This document shows positions 1 through 12,746 of a stretch of DNA of 46,750 bases, one piece after another (position 1 is the first letter of the stretch; every line of letters starts with the position of its first letter). The stretch is from the NCBI GenBank assembly GCA_035762175.1, contig DASTPP010000085.1, positions 1-46,750 of the forward strand, written 5' to 3'. Under the pieces are notes generated by a model. The model was not told where the DNA came from. It searched no databases and saw only the letters and a list, made by a program, of their open reading frames with translations. The stretch is from DASTPP01 sp035762175 (GTDB lineage Bacteria > Myxococcota_A > Polyangia > Polyangiales > Polyangiaceae). The position numbers were made by a program, and so were the translations under genes.

Positions 1-2040
1 CAGGCACGCGTCCGACGCGGGGATGCCGCAGTTGACGCTCTCGAAGAGCTGGCGCCCGGCCGCTTGGTCGGGCGTCAGGCCGTTGTCGAGGGCGCGGTGG
101 GGGTTCGGCGGGTAGGTCACCTGCAGAATGAAGTCGGTGAACGCGTCCATGGCGGCCTCGGGCAGCGGCTCGCTGCGGCCGAGTAGCTCGGTGAACCCGC
201 CCTGAAACTTCTTGAACGCGGCCCGCTCGTCGAACGAGCCTCCGTCGGGCTGGGCGTTCGGCGCGTCGTTGCCGCCGGTGCGGTCGCCGCGCCAGTGCAT
301 CGGGCCGTGGTTGGCCATGCCGCGCAGGCTCTGCGTCGCCATCGGCCCCTTCATCGGGTGGAACTCGGGCGCCATCGGCTGGCCGGTGATGAGGTTGAAG
401 AGGGCGCTGGCGAAGGGGCCCGGGGCGCCGATCACCTCGGCGTCGGGGTTGCCCAAGTCCCAGGCGAGGCTGTCGGAGTCGCCGAAGACGTGGCAGCTCG
501 CGCACGACGAGTCGCCGTGGCTCGAGCTGAACGAGGCGTCGTAGAGAAAGCGCCGGCCGGCGACGACCGAGGGCGGCTCGGGGTTGTGCATCGCGAGATG
601 CGCCGTCTCGGCGCGGCTCGCCGTGCTGACGACCGAGATGGCGTTGTCGAAGCGCGTGAGTACGTAGAGGCGCCCGCGGGCCTCGTCGAGCACGAGGCCG
701 GTGGGCCCGCCGCCGCTCAGGGCGATGTGGCTCGCCGCGTCGGGCACGAAGGTGTCGCCTTCGAGCTCGGCGGTGTCGAAGACGCCGACCTTGCCCGAGC
801 CGAGGGCGGCGACGTAGAGGGTGCGGCCGTCGCCGCTGACCGCCAGGCTCTGGGGCAGGGCGAGGCTGCGCACGCTCTCGGGGTTCGGCACCGGGGCGCA
901 GCAGCTCGCGTAGTCGACGTGCTTGTTGAGGTGCCGGGGCGAGACGCCGCCGCCGGCGCCGAGCACCGTGATGCGGCTCTCGTGCAGGTGCCCCCGCGCG
1001 CTCTGGCCCGCGAAGGCGCCGGGCCCCTCGAAGCGGCGCTCGTTGCGCGCCTCGGTGTTCGAGACGTACACCTTGCCGCTCTTCGGGTTGACCGCCAGGT
1101 TGAAGAGCACGGTGCCGACGCCCTGGTAGAAGCCCGCGCCGCCGCCGACCTGAGCGGGCGGGTCGGCCATCGCGTCGATGACGAAGACGTCTTTGTCGGG
1201 CAGCGAGAAGTTGACCGCGTGGCCCCAGCCCCGGCCGAGCTCGTCGACCCAGTCGGCGCCGTTGAACTTGACGATGATGCCCACCTCGGGCGCCTGGATG
1301 CCCTGAAAATTCACGTTCGGCCCGGGCACGCCGCCCGCCGCCTCGCCGCCGTCGGGCACCGAGACGTCGAAGACCGTCGTCGTCTGGTTGCCCGAGTGGA
1401 ACGCCGCGGCGTAGACGCGCTTGCCGTCGGGGGTGGCGGCGAGCGCGCGCGGCGTGTCGGCGAAGAGGGTAAGAATCGCGACGGGGTCGCCGCCCGGCGC
1501 GGCGCCGAGCGCGTGCGCGTCGAACACCCAGACGTCGGCGCGCCCCACCCCGGGCGTGGTGAGCTGCGGATCGTTGGGGTTGTTCTGCCCCCGGTGCGCC
1601 GCCGTGATGAACGCCCGCCGCCGCCCCGGCCCCGCGAAGACGATGTCGCGCGGCTCGTCGCCGACCCAAAGCGTGCGGGCCACGCGCCCCGACCGCCCCT
1701 CGTCGCCCACCTCGACGACGCTCACGCTATCGGACAAGTGGTTGACCACCCACACCTCGCCGCCGCCCCGCGCGGCCACCGCGACCGGCTCGAGGCCCAC
1801 CGGCACCGAGCCGCGGTGCTCGAGGCCCTTGCCCGTAACGCGGAATATTTCGAGGCGGTTGTCCGGCGTGTTCGCCGCAAAGAGCCATTTGCCGTCGGGG
1901 GAGAGCGCGAGCGGGCGCACTTGCCCGCTCTCGAAGAGCGTAAACGCAGGCGCCGCGGCCGCCGAGCGGCTCAGGCCGGCGGCGAAAAAGACGGAGAAGA
2001 GCAGCGCCGCGAGCCGAGCGCGACAACGACGTGGGGCCAT
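1..2040 (-). CDS. Exported YncE-like beta-propeller / c-type cytochrome protein (3' part cut by window edge)
   Basis: The frame is open from ATG at 2040 to the window edge (680 codons, no stop), so the C-terminus is missing. Residues 1-29 form a signal peptide (Arg-rich start, hydrophobic core, Ala-rich end). Residues 30-480 carry repeated YVTN-style propeller strands such as LSPDGKWLFAANTPDNRLEI and LAVSGDGRTLYVAALGSGK. A c-type haem motif CASCH lies at residues 513-517. It is followed by HPMKGPM, a possible Met ligand region, and HWRGDR, as in di-haem cytochrome c peroxidase-like proteins. The last visible residues (NCGIPASDAC) may lead into a second haem site outside the window. The likely role is a periplasmic or surface redox protein. 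It is divergent from the next gene. Confidence 0.85.
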   Translation of the reverse strand, partial: MAPRRCRARLAALLFSVFFAAGLSRSAAAAPAFTLFESGQVRPLALSPDGKWLFAANTPDNRLEIFRVTGKGLEHRGSVPVGLEPVAVAARGGGEVWVVNHLSDSVSVVEVGDEGRSGRVARTLWVGDEPRDIVFAGPGRRRAFITAAHRGQNNPNDPQLTTPGVGRADVWVFDAHALGAAPGGDPVAILTLFADTPRALAATPDGKRVYAAAFHSGNQTTTVFDVSVPDGGEAAGGVPGPNVNFQGIQAPEVGIIVKFNGADWVDELGRGWGHAVNFSLPDKDVFVIDAMADPPAQVGGGAGFYQGVGTVLFNLAVNPKSGKVYVSNTEARNERRFEGPGAFAGQSARGHLHESRITVLGAGGGVSPRHLNKHVDYASCCAPVPNPESVRSLALPQSLAVSGDGRTLYVAALGSGKVGVFDTAELEGDTFVPDAASHIALSGGGPTGLVLDEARGRLYVLTRFDNAISVVSTASRAETAHLAMHNPEPPSVVAGRRFLYDASFSSSHGDSSCASCHVFGDSDSLAWDLGNPDAEVIGAPGPFASALFNLITGQPMAPEFHPMKGPMATQSLRGMANHGPMHWRGDRTGGNDAPNAQPDGGSFDERAAFKKFQGGFTELLGRSEPLPEAAMDAFTDFILQVTYPPNPHRALDNGLTPDQAAGRQLFESVNCGIPASDACL

Positions 2041-2183
2041 GGACTACACCTCCCAACTTACGTGATGACAAGCCACCCCGGGCCGTCGGTGGACGAGCCC
2101 CACGTAATCTTCGGCCACTGAAATGCGGAACACAAGGGGCGCTGTTCGCAATCAACCCGGTGCGTCGCCGCCCGCGGCCCCTC

Positions 2184-2262
2184 GCGGGCCCCGGCGCGGG
2201 CCGCGACGCGCCCCCGCGGGCCCCGGCGCGGGCGGCGACGCGCCCCCGCGCGCCGGCGCGGC
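2184..2262. repeat. 32-bp tandem repeat, about 2.4 copies
   Basis: A unit starting GCGGGCCCCGGCGCGGG runs 2184-2215, repeats at 2216-2247 with one or two changes, and decays after 2248. It sits in the 280-bp spacer between the divergent genes at 2040 and 2321, ending about 60 bp before the ATG. The spacer before it (2041-2160) is less GC-rich and probably holds the promoters. No clear -35/-10 pair was identified. Confidence 0.6.
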
Positions 2263-2320
2263 CCCGCGGGCGGAAGGGCCCCGCTTGCCGCCCGGCCGCC
2301 CCTTGCGTACGCGTCGCGCG

Positions 2321-3193
2321 ATGAACGCCAAAAAGGTGCTGATCGTCGCCGCGGCCCTCGCGGCGGTGGCGCTGCTCGGGGCGTGGGCGGTGCGCCGCGT
2401 GGTCGTGGTCATCCGCGTGCCGGGCGACGTGCCGGTCGCGCTGCGCGCCCCGGTGTCGATCGAGGCTTCGGTGCGCGACCCGGTCGAGGTCAAGATCGAC
2501 GGCGAGGTGCGGGGCGCGGCCTCGCTCGAGCCCTTCGCCGTCGCGGTCGACCAGCGCATCGACGTGCCCCTGCGCGCGACCTTCGACGTGCCCTTCGAGG
2601 CCAACGTCGCGCTCGACGAGGTCATCGCCGTGCGCACGCGGGTGCCGGTCAACACCGTGCTGACCGAGCGCGAGCTCGATCTGAGCCGGCTCGAAATACC
2701 CATCGACACGGCCGTCTTCGTCGACGACGTCATCGACGTCGAGACCGTGGTGCCGATCGACTCGACGGCGACGACGGTGCTGGGCGTCCGGGTGCCCGTG
2801 AAGATGAACGTGCCGGTCAAGCTGCGCGTGCCGGTGCGGCAGAAGGTGCGCGTCCGCGACAAGATGGTCGTGGGGGTGACGACCTTCCGCCTGCCCCTGC
2901 GGCTCGAGCTGCCCGTCGAGGCCGACGTGCCCTTCAAGCGCGAGGTGCGCGTGCACGGCCGGGCGCGCGTGCCCATCGACCAGGAGATCTCGGTGCCCGT
3001 GAAGCAGACGATCGCGGCGTCGGTGCCGGGCGCGCTGCCGGTCAAGGTCAAGGTCGAGGGCGGCGTGCCGGCGCGCGTCGCGTCCAAGCTGCGCATCGAC
3101 GCGGACCTCGGCGGCGAGGTCAAGGCGCAGATCGGCGCGGTGCGGCTCGACGCCTCGAGCCTCGAGGTGCGCGCGGGCTCCGCCGGCGATTGA
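2321..3193 (+). CDS. Membrane-anchored protein with repetitive beta-strand-like segments, unknown function
   Basis: This 290-residue protein starts MNAKKVLIVAAALAAVALLG, giving one N-terminal membrane helix (about 5-25). Almost all the rest alternates hydrophobic and charged residues in a quasi-repeat of roughly 10 residues with recurrent V-P-V, such as VRVPVKMNVPVKLRVPVRQK. This suggests an elongated beta structure in the periplasm. There are no Cys residues and no catalytic motif. An in-frame start at 2123 was rejected because it would add 66 low-complexity residues translated from the tandem repeat. I do not recognise the family. The next gene follows after 58 bp on the same strand. Confidence 0.7.
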   Translation: MNAKKVLIVAAALAAVALLGAWAVRRVVVVIRVPGDVPVALRAPVSIEASVRDPVEVKIDGEVRGAASLEPFAVAVDQRIDVPLRATFDVPFEANVALDEVIAVRTRVPVNTVLTERELDLSRLEIPIDTAVFVDDVIDVETVVPIDSTATTVLGVRVPVKMNVPVKLRVPVRQKVRVRDKMVVGVTTFRLPLRLELPVEADVPFKREVRVHGRARVPIDQEISVPVKQTIAASVPGALPVKVKVEGGVPARVASKLRIDADLGGEVKAQIGAVRLDASSLEVRAGSAGD

Positions 3194-3251
3194 TCGCGCC
3201 CGCGGCGGCGGGGCAAGTAGACTCGCGCGCGATCGGTGGTAGGGAGCGTTC

Positions 3252-3950
3252 ATGAGCGATGACAAGTCGAAGCCGGCGCCCGGCGAGCTGCCGAAGAAGG
3301 CCGGCGAGGCCTTCGAGAAGGTGCTCGACGCTGCCGACGAGCAGGGCTCGGCGTACGGCGAGCGGGTGGGCAAGCGCGAGATGGAGGTCGCCGTCGGCGC
3401 GGCGAAGCTCTCCGGCCGCCTCGACGCGGCCGCCCGCCGCGCCCTCTGGGGCAAGCTGGCGAGCCGCCGCCTCACCGCCGGCGCGCGGGCGGTCGCCGAG
3501 GGCGCCTTCGGGCCGGCCCCGTCGCCGGCCGGCGGGGGCGGCGAGCCCGCGAGCGGCGCCGAGCTCGCCCGCCGCTTCGCCCGCCTCGCCGAAGGGCTTG
3601 TCTTCCTCAGCGAGGCCGACCACCCCTTCGAGCCCTTCCACGCCCCGCTCGACCCCCGGGCGCCCTTCGACGAGGCCGCGATGCGGCGGGCGTTCGGCCT
3701 CGAGGCCGACCAGCCGCTCGACGTCCGCAGCGGCGGCGAGTGGCTCGACTACGTGCTCGCCGAGGCCGGCTACGAGGGCGAAGAGCTGGCCAAATGGCAG
3801 GCGCTCGCCCGGGCCCTGACGGGCGAGCTCACCGGGCTCTGGCTCGTCTACGCCGGCCCCGAGAGCCAGGTCGAGGCGAAGGTCTACCTCGTCGGCCGGG
3901 CGCCCGACGGCTCGATCGCCGGCCTCTCGAGCACGCGCATCTGGACGTGA
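3252..3950 (+). CDS. NuiA-like sugar-non-specific nuclease inhibitor family protein
   Basis: Length 232 aa. AGGGAG lies upstream of the ATG. Residues 1-90 are a charged, Ala-rich extension of unknown role. From about residue 110 to the end the protein resembles cyanobacterial NuiA: LAEGLVFLSEADHPFEPF matches the NuiA opening (DGLLFMSESEYPFEVF), and the C-terminus VEAKVYLVGRAPDGSIAGLS matches VELDVYVIGETPAGNLAGIS. NuiA binds and blocks the NucA endonuclease. No NucA-type nuclease is visible in the window, so the partner is unknown. The N-terminal half does not belong to the classical family and may be an added interaction segment. The neighbour downstream is convergent. Confidence 0.75.
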   Translation: MSDDKSKPAPGELPKKAGEAFEKVLDAADEQGSAYGERVGKREMEVAVGAAKLSGRLDAAARRALWGKLASRRLTAGARAVAEGAFGPAPSPAGGGGEPASGAELARRFARLAEGLVFLSEADHPFEPFHAPLDPRAPFDEAAMRRAFGLEADQPLDVRSGGEWLDYVLAEAGYEGEELAKWQALARALTGELTGLWLVYAGPESQVEAKVYLVGRAPDGSIAGLSSTRIWT

Positions 3951-3978
3951 ACGAAGCGGGCGGCCGGCCGCGCCGCCC

Positions 3979-4623
3979 TCAGTAGCCCGCGGGCACGCGC
4001 CCGTGCAGAAAGGTGATCGTGTTGGGCGCGCGCCGGTGCGACGCGAGCGCCTTGCCCCCCGACGGGTCGCCGGGCCCGTCGCGGGGGCCAGGCCGCACCC
4101 CTTCGTCGAGCGGCCACGAGGGCTCGTCGCCGGGCAGCAGCGAGTGCAGCCCGCTCTGCCACGCCCCGATCACGTACGTGTGCCCCGCCGCGCGGCAGCC
4201 GAAGAAGCGCGACCAGCGCCGCGCGAAGTCGTGGCCCGACGCCGTGCCGAAGGTCTCGCAGGTGCGAAACCAGAAGAGCCCCCGCTCGCCCGGCAAGAGT
4301 CGCGCGCGCACCCGCGCGAGCCGCTCGTGGTGCGCGTGCCCGGGGGCGAGCGCCGTCACGCCCAGGGGCTCGCGGCCGACCCAGACGTTGCCCCAGCGGC
4401 CGTGACCCCAATACTGTATCTCCGCGATCGGCCGGCCGGGCGCGAAGCCCCCGAGCCAGTCGAGGGCCTCGGCCCAGCTGGCCACGCCGTGGGCGGCGTC
4501 CAGGCGCCCGAGCGCGCGATAGAGGTGGCGGCCCGCGGCCCAAATGTCGCTCAACCCGGGCTGCGAGCCGGGGCCCGTGCACGTACGGTCGAACACCAAG
4601 AGCCTGAGCGGGGCGGCGGACAT
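3979..4623 (-). CDS. Putative caspase-fold (clan CD / DUF4347-like) protein
   Basis: Length 214 aa, starting at MSAAPLRLLVFDRTC. An upstream in-frame start (4779) would only add Arg/Ala-rich sequence read from tandem repeats. Two features recall clan CD cysteine peptidases: a hydrophobic strand ending in His-Gly (IAEIQYWGHG, H74) and a second hydrophobic strand ending in Cys (GLFWFRTCETF, C122). After the Cys comes GHDFARRWSRFFGCRAAGHTYVIG, consistent with the helix and strand that follow the catalytic Cys in DUF4347/CHAT-like folds. No signal peptide is visible, so it is probably cytosolic. It is convergent with the NuiA-like gene. The fold is inferred from the motifs only; an inactive relative is possible. 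Confidence 0.55.
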   Translation of the reverse strand: MSAAPLRLLVFDRTCTGPGSQPGLSDIWAAGRHLYRALGRLDAAHGVASWAEALDWLGGFAPGRPIAEIQYWGHGRWGNVWVGREPLGVTALAPGHAHHERLARVRARLLPGERGLFWFRTCETFGTASGHDFARRWSRFFGCRAAGHTYVIGAWQSGLHSLLPGDEPSWPLDEGVRPGPRDGPGDPSGGKALASHRRAPNTITFLHGRVPAGY

Positions 4624-4660
4624 GGCGGCGATCGCCCGCGTATCGTAGCTCAAATCGGGG

Positions 4661-4740
4661 GCCGGGCCCCTCGCGCGCCCGAACGCGCGGGTCGGGCCCT
4701 TGGCGCGCCCGAACGCGCGGGCCGGGCCCGCCGTTTCGCC
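4661..4740. repeat. 30-bp tandem repeat, about 2.5 copies
   Basis: The unit GCCGGGCCCCTCGCGCGCCC... occupies 4661-4690, repeats at 4691-4720 and begins again at 4721. It lies in the 303-bp spacer (4624-4926) between the caspase-like gene and the divergent kinase gene. The rest of the spacer, 4790-4926, is noticeably less GC-rich and is the likely promoter region of the kinase gene. I could not fix a promoter there. Confidence 0.6.
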
Positions 4741-4926
4741 CGCCCGGCGCCGCGGCGGCCCCCGCGCCCGCCGGCGCATTCACGACAGCGGAACGTTCTG
4801 CTGCCGCTAGAATGCGGTACTAGGCTTACTAGCTAGACTTCGTCCGCGTTTTCTCCGAAATGGGCGCTCTTTGCTCCCCCTTGGCGCCAATGTCGCCTAC
4901 TATCGCGGTACGGCAGGGCCGGCTTG

Positions 4927-9627
<4,701 letters not shown>

Positions 9628-9707
9628 GGCGCGCCTCGGCGGCCCGCGCGGCGGCGTTCGGCCGGCGGCGCCTGGCGTTCTACCGGCGGCGCTTTAGACT
9701 CAGGCCG

Positions 9708-9986
9708 GTGACCCGCTCGACACTGGCGGCGGCGCGAGGGCTTCGGCTCGAGCGCGTGCAGGCCTCGCCCCGCTTCAGAGGCCGGGGCACCTTCAACCTC
9801 GCCAGGCACGCCTGGGGCGAGCCGGCCGAGACCTTGCTCGAGCTCGGCGCCCGGCAGCGCGTCGAGCTCGTGATGCCCCGCCTCGGCGCGCCCGTCGAGC
9901 CCGCGCGCGTCGAAGGCGTCGAGCCCTGGTGGCGCGCCCTCTCGGGCGTGCGCGGGCGCGGCAGCGTGCCCCTGGTGGCCTCTTGA
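9708..9986 (+). CDS. Short uncertain ORF, possibly an internally deleted metallo-beta-lactamase-fold remnant
   Basis: GTG start, 92 aa. The N-terminal SPRFRGRGTFN resembles the beginning, and the C-terminal GARQRVELVMPRLG...EPWWR the end, of MBL-fold hydrolases of the UlaG/YfhI type. The metal-binding HxHxDH core that should lie between them is absent. I therefore suspect a gene that lost its middle, or a small unrelated protein. Its TGA overlaps a TTG that could start the next gene (TTGA). The similarity is from memory of the family and weak. Confidence 0.3.
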   Translation: MTRSTLAAARGLRLERVQASPRFRGRGTFNLARHAWGEPAETLLELGARQRVELVMPRLGAPVEPARVEGVEPWWRALSGVRGRGSVPLVAS

Positions 9987-9991
9987 CCGCC

Positions 9992-10567
9992 GTGCGAAAG
10001 CCCGCCGCCTTGCTCACCCTCGCCCTCTCGCACGCCGCCTGCGGGGGCGGCGCCAGCGCGGGCGCCCCCAGCCCAATGCCCACCCCCAAAGCCCCCACCG
10101 CCCCGGCCCAAGGGGCCGACGACCTCGGCCCGCTCGAGCCTTCGGCCATCGAGGCGCGGCACGAGAGCTGGCGAAAGGCGCGCGAAGAGGCCGCGCCTGA
10201 CGCCGAGGCCGCGCGCGCCCTGCGCTCGGTGCCGCCGGGGGCCGAGGTCGTCGTCTTCCTGGGCGTCTGGTGTCCCGATAGCCGGCACGACGTGCCACGC
10301 CTCTGGAAGGCCTTCGATCAGGCCGGGGGCCCCTTGCCGTTTTCGGTCACCTACGTCGGCGTCGGCCGCGACAAGCGCGAGCCGGGCGGCACGGCCGAGG
10401 CAGCCGGGTTGCGCTACGTGCCCACGGTGGTCGTGCGGCGGGGCGGGCGCGAGGTCGGGCGCATCGTTGAATCGGCGCCAGGTGGCATCGAGCGGGCGCT
10501 CGCCGACCTCTTGAGCGGGGCCCGCTCGGGCGTCATCAGCGGGCGCGCCGACCTCGGGGGGCGTTAG
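9992..10567 (+). CDS. Thioredoxin-fold lipoprotein with a CPDS active site
   Basis: Length 191 aa from GTG 9992 (RKPAALLTLALSHAACGGG). The hydrophobic leader ends at a Cys, so it is probably exported and lipidated, although the lipobox HAAC is weak. After a Pro/Ala-rich linker comes a thioredoxin fold: VVVFLGVWCPDSRHDVP, then VTYVGVGRDKR, then the cis-Pro region LRYVPTVVVRRGGREVGRIV. The usual CxxC is CPDS, so only one redox Cys remains. This form is known in thioredoxin-like proteins acting on mixed disulphides. A TTG at 9983, overlapping the preceding stop, is an alternative start. Confidence 0.8.
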   Translation: MRKPAALLTLALSHAACGGGASAGAPSPMPTPKAPTAPAQGADDLGPLEPSAIEARHESWRKAREEAAPDAEAARALRSVPPGAEVVVFLGVWCPDSRHDVPRLWKAFDQAGGPLPFSVTYVGVGRDKREPGGTAEAAGLRYVPTVVVRRGGREVGRIVESAPGGIERALADLLSGARSGVISGRADLGGR

Positions 10568-10605
10568 CGATCGGCCGCCCCCGGGGGCCGGGCCGCCTGG
10601 CCCCG

Positions 10606-11520
10606 ATGTCGGCCGCGCGGTACACCTTGGCCGTGAGCGACCGGCCTCCCCGCCGCCGAGCGTCCGACCTTGCCGAGGTGGCGGGGCTCTCGGCCAGGGG
10701 GCGCGGGGCGTCGGTCTTCGTCGCGCGCAACGAGGGCGCCAGGCCATGCCCGGGCGGGCGCCCCGCGACGCACGAGCACGTCGTGCTCGTCTTCTACACC
10801 GGCGGCAGCGCCACCGTCGAGCAGCGGGGCTTGTGGCAATTGCACGCCGGCGACGCCTTTCTCATCCCCGCCGGCGAGCCCCACCGCTTCCGGGCCCTCG
10901 AGCGCCCCGAGGCGTGGGCGCTCGGCCTCTGCCCGGTCTGCTTGCTCGCCGACGGCGGCGGGGCGCTGCTCGAGCCCTTCGAGCGAGTGCGCTCGGGCGC
11001 CGCCGCGGCGGTCACCATCCCCGAGGGGCGCCGGCCCTTTCTCGAGAGCCTCTTTCGCGAGCTGAAGCGCGAGACCGACGAGGTCGCCTCGGGGGGGCTC
11101 GCGGTGCAGAAGAGCCTCGCCACCCTGATCGTCGCCGAGATCGCGCGGGCGGGGGCCTGGGGCCAGCCGGCCGGCCCGGCCGACCTCGTGTCCGACGCCC
11201 TCCGCTTCATCGAGCGCCGCTGCCTCGAGCCCATCTCGCTCCGCGACGTCGCCGCCGCCTTGCGCCGATCGCCCGCGCACCTCACCACCGCGGTGCGCCG
11301 CGCGACGGGGCGCTCGGTCCAAGCATGGATCATCGCCGGCCGCCTCAGCGAGGCCCGCCGGCGGCTCGCCCACACCGACGAGATCGTCGAGGTGGTCGCC
11401 GAGCGCGTGGGCTACGCCGACGTCACGCACTTCACCCGCGTCTTCCGGCGCGCCCACGGCCTCACCCCGGCGGCCTGGCGGGCCCGCGAGCGCCGCGCCC
11501 TCTCGACCGCCGCGCGCTGA
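10606..11520 (+). CDS. AraC-family transcriptional regulator with cupin sensor domain
   Basis: Length 304 aa. The N-terminal half is a cupin-like effector domain (HEHVVLVFYTGGSATVEQRG, then LHAGDAFLIPAGEPHRF). The C-terminal 100 residues are the double helix-turn-helix DNA-binding unit: LEPISLRDVAAALRRSPAHL, then ATGRSVQAWIIAGRLSEARR and VGYADVTHFTRVFRRAHGLT, the AraC signature. It probably responds to a small metabolite and controls a nearby gene. The plus-strand methyltransferase downstream and the decayed oxidoreductase between them are candidate targets. No operator was identified. An alternative GTG start exists at 10633. Confidence 0.9.
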   Translation: MSAARYTLAVSDRPPRRRASDLAEVAGLSARGRGASVFVARNEGARPCPGGRPATHEHVVLVFYTGGSATVEQRGLWQLHAGDAFLIPAGEPHRFRALERPEAWALGLCPVCLLADGGGALLEPFERVRSGAAAAVTIPEGRRPFLESLFRELKRETDEVASGGLAVQKSLATLIVAEIARAGAWGQPAGPADLVSDALRFIERRCLEPISLRDVAAALRRSPAHLTTAVRRATGRSVQAWIIAGRLSEARRRLAHTDEIVEVVAERVGYADVTHFTRVFRRAHGLTPAAWRARERRALSTAAR

Positions 11521-11522
11521 GC

Positions 11523-11700
11523 GAGCGCCCGCCGCGGGGCTCGACGGCCTCGACGCGCATGCCTCGCGCCTCGACCGAGGCGTCGGGCCCGAGCTGCTCG
11601 CGGGCGATGCGACGAAACTCGGCGGGCGGCGTCCCGTCGCGCGTGACGAAGTCAGGAACGGGCTCGGCCGCGGCGTTGCGGGGCGGGTTGCGCGGCGGGC
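11523..11700 (-). pseudogene. Fragment of a thioredoxin-reductase-like FAD oxidoreductase
   Basis: On the minus strand one frame reads PPRNAAAEPVPDFVTRDG then TPPAEFRRIAREQLG and VRVEAVEPR-like sequence. This is the segment that follows the Rossmann FAD-binding motif in small thioredoxin-reductase-like flavoproteins (usual form PRNA...HGFLTRDGxPPAEFLRIAREQL). The GxGxxG motif upstream and everything downstream are missing, and the match ends just before the AraC stop codon. I read it as a decayed gene of about 60 codons. It accounts for much of the 333-bp spacer 11521-11853. The rest holds GC-rich sequence without recognisable features, plus a short less GC-rich stretch just before the methyltransferase start. 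Confidence 0.55.
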
Positions 11701-11853
11701 GGCCACCGCCCGGGGCGCGCGCCCGGGCCCCGTGGTACCCTCTTCGACCCCGGGCCGGCCCACCCCACGCCGGGCGCGTCGCCGCGATCGAGCCCGCGCC
11801 GAATCACGGGGCGCCAGGCCCGAGGCGCCCCCCTTTTCGAAGCATACTCTCTC

Positions 11854-12690
11854 ATGCCCGCCGGCAACGAGCGCATCGGCCCGACCGCCCACCTTACCGC
11901 CGCCGTCTGGTACGCCAACGGCCTCTCGCCGCGCGCCCTGAGCACGGCGCCGGGGCGCGCGCTCTACCGCGCCATGGCGCCCCTGAACGCCCTCTACCGC
12001 CGCCGCGGCCACCGCACCCTCGAGCAGATGCTCTTGACGCGGCACCGCTTGCTCGACGACGCCTTGCGGGCGCTCGTCGACGCGGGCGAGGTCTCGCAGG
12101 TGCTCGAGCTCGGCGCCGGCCTCTCGGGCCGGGGCCTGCGCTTCGCCCGCGCCGGCGCGTCGCTCGCGTACGTCGAGAGCGATCTGCCCGCCATGATCGC
12201 CCGCAAGCGCGCGGCGCTCGCGCGCGCCGGCCTCGCGCTGCCCAACCACGCCTTCGTCGCCCTCGACGTCTTCGAACACGGCGGCCCGCGCTCGCTCGAG
12301 GCCGCGCTCGCCTCGCTCGACCCCGCGCGCGGCCTCGCGATCGTCACCGAGGGCCTCGTGCCCTACCTCACGCGCCCGCAGCTCGACGATCTGTGGCGGC
12401 GCCTGGCCGCCGGCCTCGCCCGCTTTCCGCGGGGCTGTTACCTGACCGACCTCAACCTCTCCGACGACGTCGGCAGCCGCCGCGCCGCCGGCGCCCTGCA
12501 CCGCGCCCTGCGGGCCTTGGTCGGCGGCGACGTGACGCTCCACTTCGCGGGCCCCTCCGAGGCCGAGGTCGCCCTCCGCGACGCGGGCTTCGCCGAGGTT
12601 CGCTTCGCGCCGCCGACGGGCCCCGACGGCCTCGCCGCCGACGGCAAGCGGCCGATCGTGCGCGCCGTCAGCGCGCGCCTGCCGCGATGA
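11854..12690 (+). CDS. Class I SAM-dependent methyltransferase, leucine carboxyl methyltransferase (LCM) family
   Basis: Length 278 aa, close to the usual LCM-family size. Motif I is VLELGAGLSGRGLRF (about residues 84-98). The acidic residue binding SAM ribose is in YVESDLPAM, and AIVTEGLVPYLTRPQLDDL is the characteristic LCM motif (xTEGLxxYL). Such enzymes methylate small molecules, often in secondary metabolism; the substrate cannot be told from the sequence. It is cytosolic. It follows the AraC regulator and the decayed flavoprotein fragment and is followed closely by the CPBP protease gene on the same strand. Confidence 0.88.
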   Translation: MPAGNERIGPTAHLTAAVWYANGLSPRALSTAPGRALYRAMAPLNALYRRRGHRTLEQMLLTRHRLLDDALRALVDAGEVSQVLELGAGLSGRGLRFARAGASLAYVESDLPAMIARKRAALARAGLALPNHAFVALDVFEHGGPRSLEAALASLDPARGLAIVTEGLVPYLTRPQLDDLWRRLAAGLARFPRGCYLTDLNLSDDVGSRRAAGALHRALRALVGGDVTLHFAGPSEAEVALRDAGFAEVRFAPPTGPDGLAADGKRPIVRAVSARLPR

Positions 12691-12746
12691 GGGTTGCGCC
12701 CGACAGAGCCTAGGCACTTCGTTGCGGGCGTGAAAGAATCGCCTCG

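Noticed and set aside
295..2121. Long plus-strand open frame over the cytochrome/propeller gene
   Set aside because: Low-complexity Arg/Ala/Asp-rich product in a GC-rich region. The minus strand encodes a signal peptide, propeller strands and CASCH.
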